From positions 1,984,001 through 2,048,000 of the forward strand of contig NZ_CP042862.1 of assembly GCF_008001015.1 (NCBI RefSeq): a stretch of 64,000 nucleotides of DNA, written 5' to 3'. Source of the DNA: Serinicoccus profundi (GTDB lineage: Bacteria; Actinomycetota; Actinomycetes; Actinomycetales; Dermatophilaceae). Made by a program: the position numbers and the translations under genes. The notes beneath the pieces are model-generated. The model did no database searches. It was not told where the DNA came from and was given only the letters and a program-made list of their open reading frames with translations. Each line of letters begins with the position of its first letter. The first letter of the stretch is position 1. Shown here one piece after another: positions 46,329 through 55,831 of this stretch.

Positions 46329-47726
46329 CTAGACGGCGGCGCCGACAGCCGCCGTCCGTGCGGGCCGCGCCCGGACTGCGCTGAGCACCGAGAGCCACCC
46401 GACCCCGATCGAGACGACGAGGGTCCCGACGAAGGCGGTATGCGGTGCGCTCGCGTAGGTGAGGCCGAAGACCACCCCCGTCGCGGCGAGGGTCAGGGCG
46501 CTGGCGAGAGCCTCCCCGACCTGCAGGGCCGAGGAGTTGCGGCCCACCTCGCTGTCCGGGGACAGGCGCAGGGTGAGCACCGAGGTGCTGGGGTAGGCCA
46601 CGCCGACGCCGAAGGTCGCCAGACCGTAGAGCCCGATGACGACCCACCCGGGCCAGGACCCCCACACGGCCACCCCGAGGACAGCCATGATCGCGGCATA
46701 CACCGAGACCCCGGCGATCATGAGCCGGTAGCGGTCGCGCTCGGGGCCGACCCGGCCCTGCCACCACGACCCAAGCGCCCACGTGACCGAGGCGGCGGCC
46801 AGGACCCCGCCGGCCTGGGCCGGGCTGTAGCCGTGCTCGTCGCGGAGCATGAGCGGGAGGTAGGCCTCGGCCGCGACGAAGGACCCACCCAGGGCGGCCC
46901 GCACACCCACCACGGACGGCAACCCCCGGGCGAGCACGAGCGCGCCCGGCGGCAGCAGCTGGGTCGAGGCGAGCGCGAGCAGGACCAGGAGGACGGCACC
47001 GACGACATACTCGAAGGGTTGGATGCTCTCGCCGGCGAGGTTGAGCAGCCCGACACCGACCGCGGCGAGGACTGCCCAGCCGATGATGCGGGGGCGCAGG
47101 AAGCCTGCCTCGCTGCTCGGCCGGGTGGCGCGCAGCGCCGGACGCAGCACCCAGACCGCGACGAGGAAGCCGGGCGCGACGCCGAGGAAGACCCACCGCC
47201 ACGACAGGTGCTCGACGAGCACCCCGGTGAGCAGCGGGCCGGCCAGACCGGGCAGCACCCAGGCCGCGGCGAGGAGCGAGAAGACCTTGGGCCGCAGCCC
47301 GTCCGGCACCCGCTGGGCGATGACGACGTAGATCGCCACGCTCGCCAGGCCGCTGCCCAGACCCTGCAGACCGCGCCCGAGGACGAAGACCTCCATCGAG
47401 GTCGCGAGGCCAGCGACGAGCAGACCCGCGACGAACGTGGCGGCACCGGCCAGCACCACCGGACGTGGGCCCGAGCGATCCGACCACCAGCCGCTGACGA
47501 TCATGCCGACCACGCTGGCTGCGACGGTCGCGCCGAAGGCCATGTTGTAGAGGTGGTAGCCGTCCAGGGCTGCGGCGACGGTGGGCATGGCGGCCCCGAC
47601 GGCGATGTATTCCAGCGCGAAGATTGCGATGAGGACCGTCGCCCCGACGGAGGCGCTGCGGATCCCTGGCGCGAAGACCGAGATCGGCGGCGCCTGTTCC
47701 GTCCGGTCGCCGGCCGGCGCCGTCAT
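46329..47726 (-). CDS. MFS transporter
   Basis: 465 residues with about 14 hydrophobic segments. EYIAVGAAMPTVAAALDG in the first segment and SGWWSDRSGPRPVVLAG in the loop 2-3 region mark an MFS protein. The sequence is consistent with drug/proton antiporters, but the substrate is unknown. The start (ATG 47726) overlaps the rsmE stop (ATGA), so it is inserted in the dnaJ-rsmE-phoH operon and translated with it. MFS genes are not usual members of this operon. Confidence 0.88.
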   Translation of the reverse strand: MTAPAGDRTEQAPPISVFAPGIRSASVGATVLIAIFALEYIAVGAAMPTVAAALDGYHLYNMAFGATVAASVVGMIVSGWWSDRSGPRPVVLAGAATFVAGLLVAGLATSMEVFVLGRGLQGLGSGLASVAIYVVIAQRVPDGLRPKVFSLLAAAWVLPGLAGPLLTGVLVEHLSWRWVFLGVAPGFLVAVWVLRPALRATRPSSEAGFLRPRIIGWAVLAAVGVGLLNLAGESIQPFEYVVGAVLLVLLALASTQLLPPGALVLARGLPSVVGVRAALGGSFVAAEAYLPLMLRDEHGYSPAQAGGVLAAASVTWALGSWWQGRVGPERDRYRLMIAGVSVYAAIMAVLGVAVWGSWPGWVVIGLYGLATFGVGVAYPSTSVLTLRLSPDSEVGRNSSALQVGEALASALTLAATGVVFGLTYASAPHTAFVGTLVVSIGVGWLSVLSAVRARPARTAAVGAAV

Positions 47727-48460
47727 CGCCACGACCGGGAGGACGCGGCGCGCAGGACCGCCAACGCCGCCGGACCGGCCGTCGAGGTCCGCAGGACGCT
47801 GCGTCCGAGACGCACCGGCCGCGCGCCGACGCCGATCAGGTCGTCCAGCTCCTCCGGCGAGATGCCTCCCTCAGGGCCGACGACGAGCAGGATCTCGCCG
47901 GTCTCCGGCACGGCGACCGCGCTCAGCGGCTCGGTCGCCTCTTCGTGCAGCACGAGGGTCAGGTCGGCGGCCGCGGCCCGCGCGAGCAGCCCGCGTCGCC
48001 CGACCGGCTCCGCCAGCACCGGGCGGCGCAGGCGGCGGGACTGCTTGGTGGCCGCGAGGATCGTCTGGTCCCACTTGCGCAGCGCCTTGGCGCCACGGTC
48101 GCCCCGCCACCGCACGATGCTCCGGTCGGCCTGCCAGGGGACGACCTCGTCGACGTCGAGCTCGGTCGCGGTCTCGACGGCCTGCAGGTCACGCTCACCC
48201 TTGGCGAGCGCCTGCGCGAGCACGAGTCGGGGCGCGGGCTCGTCGTCGACGAGCCGTTCGAGCACGCGCAGCCACAGCGCCCCGTCACCGGCGTCGGTCA
48301 CCTCGCACCGGGCGCCACGGCCCAGACCGTCGGAGACCACGACGCTCTCCCCCGCCGTGATCCGCTGCACCGTCGCCGCGTGCCGGCCCTCGGGGCCATC
48401 GAGCACGATCTCCTCACCCGTCAGGGACTCCGTGGGGAGGTGGAACAGCGGATCGCTCAC
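47723..48460 (-). CDS. rsmE: 16S rRNA (uracil-1498-N3)-methyltransferase
   Basis: 245 residues of the SPOUT family: an N-terminal PUA-like domain (MSDPLFHLP...DGPEGRHAATVQRI), then the knot region LLVVGPEGGISPEELDDL and LGRSVLRTSTAGPAAL. It methylates N3 of U1498 in 16S rRNA. GTG start. It lies 3 nt downstream of dnaJ. Confidence 0.94.
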   Translation of the reverse strand: MSDPLFHLPTESLTGEEIVLDGPEGRHAATVQRITAGESVVVSDGLGRGARCEVTDAGDGALWLRVLERLVDDEPAPRLVLAQALAKGERDLQAVETATELDVDEVVPWQADRSIVRWRGDRGAKALRKWDQTILAATKQSRRLRRPVLAEPVGRRGLLARAAAADLTLVLHEEATEPLSAVAVPETGEILLVVGPEGGISPEELDDLIGVGARPVRLGRSVLRTSTAGPAALAVLRAASSRSWR

Positions 48461-48463
48461 GGC

Positions 48464-49588
48464 CTACCTGCCACGCAGCGCGTCCCAGAGGCTGTGCTTG
48501 CGGCCCACGCCGCCCGAGGAGCCCATGCGTCCGGTCGGGCTGGACTCCCCGCGGCTCTCGGCGAACTGCGCGAGGAGGTCGCGCTGCGCGTCGTTGAGCC
48601 GCGTCGGCACCTTGACGTCGAGGTGGACCACCAGGTCCCCGCGCCCCTCGCCACGCAGGTGGGTGACGCCCTTGTCGTCGAGGGAGACGGTCTGGCCGGG
48701 CTGGGTGCCGGGGCGCAGGTCGACCTCGACGGGGCCGTCTAGCGTCTCCACGGGCAGGGTCGCGCCCAAGGCAGCGGCCGTCATCGGCACCTCGAGGGTG
48801 CAGTGCAGGTCGTCGCCGCGGCGGGTGAAGACGTCGTGCGGCTCCACCTGGATCTCGACGTAGAGGTCGCCCGGCTCACCGCCGAACGGGCCCACCTCGC
48901 CCTCCCCGGCGAGCGCGATCCGGGTCCCGGTGTCGACACCGCCGGGCACCTTGAGGGTGAGATCGCGCCGGGTGCGGACCCGTCCCTCGCCGGAGCAGTC
49001 GAAGCAGGGGTGCTCGATGACGTCGCCGAAGCCGCGGCACGCCTGGCACGGGCGAGAGGTCATGACCTGGCCGAGGAAGGAACGCTGCACCTGCTGCACC
49101 TCGCCGCGCCCCTGGCATACCTCGCAGGTGCGGGTGCCGGTGCCGGGCTGGGAGCCGGCGCCGGTGCACGTGCTGCAGACCACCGCGGTGTCGATCTGCA
49201 GGGTCTGCTCTCCGCCGAAGGTCGCGGCCGGGAGGTCGATGTCCAGGCGGATGAGCGCGTCGTGGCCGCGCTGGGTGCGCGATCGCGGTCCGCGGGCGCC
49301 GGCGGCGGTGCCACCGAAGAAGGCGTCCATGATGTCGCTGAAGGTGAAGCCCTGGCCGAAGCCGCCGGTCGCGCCGCCGTAGGGGTCCTGGCCACGGTCG
49401 TAGGCGGCGCGCTTGCCGGCATCGCCCAGCACGTCATACGCCTGGCTGACGCGCTTGAACTCCGACTCGGCCTCGGCGCCGGGGTTCACGTCGGGATGCA
49501 GCTGACGGGCCTTCTTGCGATAGGCCTTCTTGATGTCCTCGGGGGTGGCCTCGCGGGCGACACCGAGATCGGCGTAGTAGTCGTTCAC
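48464..49588 (-). CDS. dnaJ: Chaperone DnaJ (DnaJ2, HrcA-linked)
   Basis: 374 residues. The J-domain (about 1-70) has the HPD motif in [15 protein letters not shown] region ([15 protein letters not shown]) precedes four zinc-binding CxxCxGxG-type repeats ([36 protein letters not shown]). A C-terminal substrate domain follows. It stimulates DnaK. GTG 49588 gives the family start [10 protein letters not shown]. It follows hrcA by 94 nt and shares its heat control. Confidence 0.95.
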   Translation of the reverse strand: MNDYYADLGVAREATPEDIKKAYRKKARQLHPDVNPGAEAESEFKRVSQAYDVLGDAGKRAAYDRGQDPYGGATGGFGQGFTFSDIMDAFFGGTAAGARGPRSRTQRGHDALIRLDIDLPAATFGGEQTLQIDTAVVCSTCTGAGSQPGTGTRTCEVCQGRGEVQQVQRSFLGQVMTSRPCQACRGFGDVIEHPCFDCSGEGRVRTRRDLTLKVPGGVDTGTRIALAGEGEVGPFGGEPGDLYVEIQVEPHDVFTRRGDDLHCTLEVPMTAAALGATLPVETLDGPVEVDLRPGTQPGQTVSLDDKGVTHLRGEGRGDLVVHLDVKVPTRLNDAQRDLLAQFAESRGESSPTGRMGSSGGVGRKHSLWDALRGR

Positions 49589-49682
49589 AGCGTGGGACGT
49601 CCTTGCGGTCGTGTCGTGTGCGGTCTCGTTCGGGTCCGGATGGTGCAACGGTGGGACGGGCGCAGGTATGCCGTGAGGTGGC

Positions 49683-50702
49683 TCACCCGTCGAGGATGTC
49701 GGCGACGTAGTGCGCCACGGCCCGGACCGTGGCCATCGCCTGGGGGTAGTCCATGCGGGTCGGTCCGACGACGCCCAGCCCGCCGGCGGTGCCGTAGGTC
49801 GTGGCGACGACGGAGGTCGTGCGCAGCGGCTCGTAGGGGTTCTCCGCGCCGATCGCGACGGCGACGGTCTCGCCGTCGTCGAGGGAGGCCATGCTGCCCA
49901 TGAGGCGGAGCAGGACGACGTGCTCCTCCAGCGCCTCGAGCACCTGCGACAGCGATGTGGGGAAGTCGCCGCCGACCCGGGCCAGGTTGGCGGTCCCGGC
50001 CATGGCGATGCGCTCCTCGGTGCGCTCCTGCGCCGCCTCGGCGAGGGTGTCGACCACGGTCTGCGCCAGCGGACGGTCGCCCGGGGCCACCCGCTCCTGC
50101 ACCGCGGCGAGCCGGGCCGGGATGCGGGCGAGCAGCTCGCCGACGGCCAGCTCGTTGACGAGCGTGCGCAGGGTGGCGACGGCGTCCGGCTCGAGAGTGA
50201 GGTCGCGCCGCACGTCCACGACCCGCTGCTCGACGCGACCGGTGCTCGTGATGAGCACGATCATGAGGCGGGTGCCTCCGACCGGGACGAGCTCGACGTG
50301 GCGCAGCGTGGAGCGGGAGAGGCTGGGGTACTGCATCACCGCGACCTGGTGGGTCAGACTGGAGAGCAGCCGGGTGGTGCGCGAGACGACGTCGTCGAGG
50401 TCGAGGGCGCCGTCGAGGAAGCGGGCGATGGCGGTGCGCTCGGCCCGGCTCATCGGCTTGATCTGCTGGAGCCGGTCCACGAAGAGGCGGTAGCCCGCGT
50501 CGGTGGGGATGCGGCCGGCGCTGGTGTGCGGCGCGGTGATGAGGCCCTCGTCCTCCAGGGCAGCCATGTCGTTGCGCACGGTGGCCGCGGAGACACCGAG
50601 CTGGTGGCGCTCGAGGAGCGCCTTGGAGCCGACGGGCTCGGAGGTCCGGACGTAGTCCTGCACGATGGCGCGCAGGATCTCCAGGCGGCGGTCCTCGCTC
50701 AC
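49683..50702 (-). CDS. hrcA: Heat-inducible transcription repressor HrcA
   Basis: 339 residues. The winged helix ([48 protein letters not shown]) binds CIRCE DNA; the GAF-like and dimerisation domains follow. The GTG at 50702 has AAGGAGG 8 nt upstream and gives [11 protein letters not shown] perfect CIRCE element lies 24 nt upstream, showing autoregulation. It represses hrcA-dnaJ until heat or misfolded protein occupies GroEL. Confidence 0.95.
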   Translation of the reverse strand: MSEDRRLEILRAIVQDYVRTSEPVGSKALLERHQLGVSAATVRNDMAALEDEGLITAPHTSAGRIPTDAGYRLFVDRLQQIKPMSRAERTAIARFLDGALDLDDVVSRTTRLLSSLTHQVAVMQYPSLSRSTLRHVELVPVGGTRLMIVLITSTGRVEQRVVDVRRDLTLEPDAVATLRTLVNELAVGELLARIPARLAAVQERVAPGDRPLAQTVVDTLAEAAQERTEERIAMAGTANLARVGGDFPTSLSQVLEALEEHVVLLRLMGSMASLDDGETVAVAIGAENPYEPLRTTSVVATTYGTAGGLGVVGPTRMDYPQAMATVRAVAHYVADILDG

Positions 50703-50725
50703 GGCGGCACCCTCCTTCCTCGACG

Positions 50726-50752
50726 CTGGCACTCACGGACGCGGAGTGCCAG
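50726..50752. promoter_or_regulatory. CIRCE operator
   Basis: CTGGCACTC-N9-GAGTGCCAG is a perfect 9-bp inverted repeat with a 9-nt spacer, the classical HrcA-binding CIRCE element. It lies in the gap between the divergent hrcA and fumC genes. Confidence 0.96.
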
Positions 50753-50789
50753 TCTACGCGAGCCGGGGGCGCGGCATACCATGTGCGCC

Positions 50790-52193
<1,404 letters not shown>

Positions 52194-52212
52194 CCCCCAC
52201 CCCCGACCCCCC

Positions 52213-52366
52213 ACCGAGCGCCGCAGATGGTCGCCTAAGCACCCACCGAGCGCCGCAGATGGTTGTTGCTGGGAGTCCGGCCAACCATCTCCGACGCCCG
52301 GTCACGTCGTGAACAACCATCTGCGACGCCCGGTCACGTCGTGAACAACCATCTGCGGCGCTCGGT
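52213..52366. repeat. Second 32-bp-period array of the 19-nt core (five copies)
   Basis: Forward copies of ACCGAGCGCCGCAGATGGT start at 52213 and 52245. Inverted copies start at 52284, 52316 (variant form CGACGCCC, the first with one more difference) and 52348 (exact reverse complement). The 32-nt step holds in both arms, but the 13-nt spacers (CGCCTAAGCACCC and CACGTCGTGAACA) are unrelated to those of the array at 3075. It lies between two genes on the same strand, fumC and the DUF3097 gene. Confidence 0.95.
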
Positions 52367-52486
52367 CGGGGTGCGCGTCGGTGGGTAGGCGTGAGGGCGG
52401 AGGAGGTGCGGGGGCGGAGGAAGTGCGGGGGCGGGGTGGGCGCGCCTCGTGCGTCACGTGAGCCACACGCGTTACGGTCGACCGTT

Positions 52487-53374
52487 GTGAGCGATCGTTA
52501 CGGCTACGGCACCGATGTCCTCGCGTCCGACTGGCGGGCCCCGCGTCGTGGACGCGCCCAGGAGGTGGCCGCCGAGCGCGGCCTGGTGGTCGAGGACGTC
52601 GACACCGGCTGGTGCGGCGCCGTCGTGGGGGTCGAGAAGGTCGGGGGTATGCGGGTCGTCCACCTGGAAGACCGCCGCGGGCGCCGCAAGGGGTTCCCGC
52701 TCGGGCCCGGCTTCCTCATCGACGGCGCTCCGGTCGTACTCACCCCGCCGAGCGATGCCGCCGCAGCAGGCCGACTCGCCCAGGCTCGCGAGGCGGCGAC
52801 GCGCACGGCGAGCGGGTCGGTGCGCGTGAGCGACCAGCCGGCCCGGGTCGCCAGCGGCTCGCGGATCTGGGTGGAGGGCAAGCACGATGCCGAGCTGGTC
52901 GAGAAGGTCTGGGGCGACGACCTCCGGGTGGAGGGGGTCGTGGTCGAGATGCTGGGCGGCATCGACGAGGTGGCCGACCTCATCCGCTCCTTCGGGCCGA
53001 GCCGCGACCAACGCCTCGGCATCCTCGTGGACCACCTGGTCCCGGGCACCAAGGAGAGCCGGATCGTCGCGGAGGCCGAGCGGGTCAGTCCGTGGGTCCG
53101 CATCCTCGGCCACCCCTATGTCGACGTATGGCAGTCGGTGCGTCCGGCGCGCCTCGGGCTGGAGGCCTGGCCGGTCATCGAGCGCGGCCGGTCCTGGAAG
53201 GACGGCATCCTCGCCGAGCTCGGGTGGCCGCACCGGAGCCAGACCGACGTCGCCCTGGGCTGGAAGAGAATCCTGGGCACCGTACGTTCTTACAGCGACC
53301 TGGAACCAACGCTGCTCGCCAGCGTCGAAGAGCTGATCGACTTCGTCACGGTTCCACCACCTCACGAGGAGTGA
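52487..53374 (+). CDS. DUF3097 family protein
   Basis: 295 residues matching the actinobacterial DUF3097 family. VVVEDVDTGWCGAVVGVEK in the N-terminal half is followed by a Toprim-like region (SRIWVEGKHDAELVEKVWGDDLRVEG, then LGILVDHLVPGTKESRI) with acidic residues placed like a Toprim metal site. This hints at nucleic-acid metabolism; the function is unknown. GTG 52487. The DUF4870 gene begins 5 nt after its stop. Confidence 0.85.
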   Translation: MSDRYGYGTDVLASDWRAPRRGRAQEVAAERGLVVEDVDTGWCGAVVGVEKVGGMRVVHLEDRRGRRKGFPLGPGFLIDGAPVVLTPPSDAAAAGRLAQAREAATRTASGSVRVSDQPARVASGSRIWVEGKHDAELVEKVWGDDLRVEGVVVEMLGGIDEVADLIRSFGPSRDQRLGILVDHLVPGTKESRIVAEAERVSPWVRILGHPYVDVWQSVRPARLGLEAWPVIERGRSWKDGILAELGWPHRSQTDVALGWKRILGTVRSYSDLEPTLLASVEELIDFVTVPPPHEE

Positions 53375-53379
53375 GCAGC

Positions 53380-53871
53380 ATGACCCAGACACCACCGCCC
53401 CAGAGCGGGCCTTGGCAGGACCCGCACCGCACCGGTGGCCCCGCCGACCATCAGCCCCCTCCCCCGGGGCCGCGGTACTCCGGCCAGCCGTCGGGCTACT
53501 CCAGCCCGCCGCAGGGGGACGAGCGCACGATGATGCTTCTCGCCCACCTGTCCGCACCCATCTCGATGCTGCTCAGCGTGGGCTGGCTGCCCTTCCTCGG
53601 ACCGCTGCTGATCTGGCTGTTCTACAAGGACAAGTCGCCGGCGGTGCGCACCGCGGCCGCTGGTGCGTTCAACTTCAACCTCACCCTGACCATCGCCACC
53701 GTGGTGCTGTGGATCAGCGTCATCCTCACCCTGTTCGTCGGGCTCATCTGGGCGATCCCGGGCTGGATCGCGATCGTCGTCGTCCAGCTGTGGTGCCACA
53801 TCAAGGGCGCCCTGCGCGCTTCCCGCGGTGAGGTCTACGTGTACCCGTTCCAGATCAAGCTGCTCAGCTGA
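53380..53871 (+). CDS. DUF4870 membrane protein
   Basis: 163 residues. A Pro/Gly/Gln-rich N terminus (about 1-48) is followed by a DUF4870-type membrane domain (MMLLAHLSAPISMLLSVGWLPFLGPLLIWLFYKDKSPAVRTAAAGAFNF-type signature). Three or four hydrophobic segments are seen. The function is unknown. It begins 5 nt after the DUF3097 gene and ends before a clear hairpin. Confidence 0.85.
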   Translation: MTQTPPPQSGPWQDPHRTGGPADHQPPPPGPRYSGQPSGYSSPPQGDERTMMLLAHLSAPISMLLSVGWLPFLGPLLIWLFYKDKSPAVRTAAAGAFNFNLTLTIATVVLWISVILTLFVGLIWAIPGWIAIVVVQLWCHIKGALRASRGEVYVYPFQIKLLS

Positions 53872-53900
53872 TCAGTCACTCCCGACTCGCACGTCACAGG

Positions 53901-53932
53901 TCCCCGGTGTGTCAATCGCGACACGCCGGGGA
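53901..53932. terminator. Terminator hairpin after the DUF4870 gene
   Basis: TCCCCGGTGTGTC pairs with GACACGCCGGGGA (13 bp, one G-U pair) around a 6-nt loop. A weak T-rich tail (TCGTCATTCTTT) follows on the plus strand. Confidence 0.85.
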
Positions 53933-54292
53933 TCGTCATTCTTTCGGCGCTACCCCTTGCGCCGCTTGCCTTGACGGACTACAACTGGTCCTACGCACTC
54001 CCCTCGGGGAGAGCGGGTCGCAAGACTGGTCGAGGATTCTCCCCGTCCCCCGGGACGGACCTGCGGTGATGCCGCAGCAGAGCCTCCGGCACCTTGCGCA
54101 CCGTCCGGCAGCATCACGGTTGGGCAGTGGCCCGGTTCGCGAACTCATACTTCGCGAACCGGGCCACACCACATTCACGTCTCAGGCCCTGCAGGCTCAT
54201 ACCCGGCAGGGTCTCACGTCATTATCGGTGCAGCAGGTGTCGTCACCGGGAACTATCGGCGGCGTGTCGCTGAAATCGTCGGGCAGCCGCGG
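53933..54292. other. Gene-free region between the DUF4870 and WXG-like loci
   Basis: About 360 bp with no convincing coding sequence. It contains one perfect 17-bp hairpin (54127-54167). The DNA is less GC-rich than the backbone and its open frames lack family features. It separates the convergent DUF4870 and 221-residue membrane-protein genes. Confidence 0.6.
54127..54167. terminator. Perfect 17-bp stem-loop, candidate terminator for the WXG-like operon
   Basis: GTGGCCCGGTTCGCGAA and TTCGCGAACCGGGCCAC pair completely around the 7-nt loop CTCATAC. It lies about 125 nt after the stop of the minus-strand gene at 54293. No U-run is present on either side, so another role (RNA structure, protein site) is possible. 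Confidence 0.6.
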
Positions 54293-54958
54293 TCACCTCG
54301 TGCGCGGCCGCAGAGGAGCGGGCCCAGGAGTCCAGGGCACGACGATCTCCTGCTCCATGGCTCGGGCAGCCAGCCCTCGCGCCGTGGTATGCCCGTCCGC
54401 CACCATCGCGTCTTCGATGGCCCTCGCGATCTTCTCCGGCTGCGGACTGCCCAGGATCCACCACGCGTAGCGGGACTCGCGTCGTCGGTGCTGCATTTCG
54501 CTGCTGACCGTGTCCAGGCCGTTCACGGCCACCGAACGGTAGGCCAACGGCCCGGTCCCGATCCGGTAGTGCGGGCTCACCTGAGGCATCCCCTGGTGTC
54601 GCGAGATCAGCTGACTACGGCGCAGCAGGCGCACCCGCTCGGGGTCCACGCTCGCCCACGGGACGACATACCTCGCGCTGCGGGTGGGGCCGTAGCCCAG
54701 CACCAGACCGTGCTCGCACACCCGGTGCCGCTCGAGGATCCCCGGCAGCGCCACGGCGGAGCACAGCAGCAGCATGAGGAAGAGCACGAAGAACCGGAAC
54801 CAGAGCGGGTCGTCCGGAACGGCCCACCACTGCCAGGCCACCACCCCGACGGTGGTCACGGTCATCACCACCGACGAGATCGGTCCGGGCCAGCAACGGA
54901 AGGTCTGCAGCACCCGACCCATATCCTTCCCGCGCAGCGGCTCCGAGGCCTCCCCCAT
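54293..54958 (-). CDS. Two-TM membrane protein with PH-like domain, last gene of the WXG-like locus
   Basis: 221 residues, family not recognised. Two membrane segments (about 27-47 and 53-74) are followed by a beta-rich stretch (HRVCEHGLVLGYGPTRSARYVVPW...) like bacterial PH-like domains. A long hydrophilic helical tail carries EKIARAIEDAMVADGHTT. Its ATG overlaps the stop of the 269-residue gene by one base. In position and build it resembles the small gene after the Rhs-like locus. An immunity function is possible but not shown. Confidence 0.65.
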   Translation of the reverse strand: MGEASEPLRGKDMGRVLQTFRCWPGPISSVVMTVTTVGVVAWQWWAVPDDPLWFRFFVLFLMLLLCSAVALPGILERHRVCEHGLVLGYGPTRSARYVVPWASVDPERVRLLRRSQLISRHQGMPQVSPHYRIGTGPLAYRSVAVNGLDTVSSEMQHRRRESRYAWWILGSPQPEKIARAIEDAMVADGHTTARGLAARAMEQEIVVPWTPGPAPLRPRTR

Positions 54959-55767
54959 CAGCTCTCCCGGAGAAGTGTGCCGACGAACTCCATCACCGGA
55001 TCGAAACCCTCGCCTCTGAAGCGGATCAGCCCGTCCCTCTCCTGCCGCGAGAGGTAGGTCCCCCCTGGGCCGGAGTACAGACCGAAGAATCTTGTCTGCT
55101 CCGAACTTGCGGGTTCGGTCCTACTCAGAGTGACCGCGACCAGTGCCTGACCAACGGGCTCGAGAAGCGGGTCTTGCCCCTGCACCTGCTCCACGGGGAG
55201 ACGGACGTCCAGGTCTGGAACGGGTGCCTCCGGGTCTACCCCGGCCCAGGACATCAACGCCAGGACGGTGTCCTGCCTAGCCGCCAGGACGAACTCGTGG
55301 AAGCCCTGAGCTGTGATGAACTCGGCCAGCCAGCAGTCCGGCCCGTGCTGGTACAGGACGATCCAGTCCGTCCCCAGCGTGGTGGCGCGCTCCGCGACCA
55401 CGATCGAGGGCGCGCGCCGTCGAAGCCCCAGCAGCACCCATACCTCCGGCGGGGAGGACTGGTAGATCGTGCCCTGCACGTCATCCAGCGGCAGGGCCTC
55501 GACCAGGCCGCGGACGGTCAAGGAGCGCATACCCATCGCCACGGCCAGCTCGCGCTCCGACGAATCCAGGGTGTCCAACCACGGAAGCGGGACGGGGCGA
55601 TCTTCGCCTTCGAAGACCAGGGCTGCGATCTCCTCGTCGCTATACGAACCGAGGTTGATCGCCTCCTCAGCGGACTCCTCGACCAGTTGATCGAGCAGCG
55701 AGATGACCTCTGGGTCGCGGAACGGATCCGCGTGGTCAGGGGTCGGACGGTGGTCATGGTCGGGCAC
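54958..55767 (-). CDS. Hypothetical protein, possibly EspG-like or immunity-like
   Basis: 269 residues. It is soluble and acidic, with alternating helices and strands: SERELAVAMGMRSLTVRGLVEAL..., VWVLLGLRRRAPSIVVAERA and GPDCWLAEFITAQGFHEFVLAARQDTVL. The pattern loosely recalls EspG-type ESX chaperones, but the match is weak. The GTG at 55767 has GGAG 7 nt upstream; the upstream part of the open frame overlaps the preceding gene and is not used. It lies between a WXG/LXG-like effector gene and a membrane gene in a same-strand cluster. Confidence 0.6.
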   Translation of the reverse strand: MPDHDHRPTPDHADPFRDPEVISLLDQLVEESAEEAINLGSYSDEEIAALVFEGEDRPVPLPWLDTLDSSERELAVAMGMRSLTVRGLVEALPLDDVQGTIYQSSPPEVWVLLGLRRRAPSIVVAERATTLGTDWIVLYQHGPDCWLAEFITAQGFHEFVLAARQDTVLALMSWAGVDPEAPVPDLDVRLPVEQVQGQDPLLEPVGQALVAVTLSRTEPASSEQTRFFGLYSGPGGTYLSRQERDGLIRFRGEGFDPVMEFVGTLLRES

Positions 55768-55831
55768 AGCAGGTCTCCGTCGTGATGGTGGCTGGGTCAG
55801 GGCGTGTGGTGGGCCCACTGCGTGTAGTCGG

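Noticed and set aside
54958-55767. Firm call of an EspG chaperone
   Set aside because: Only a loose pattern similarity is visible, so it is left as a hypothesis in the annotation.
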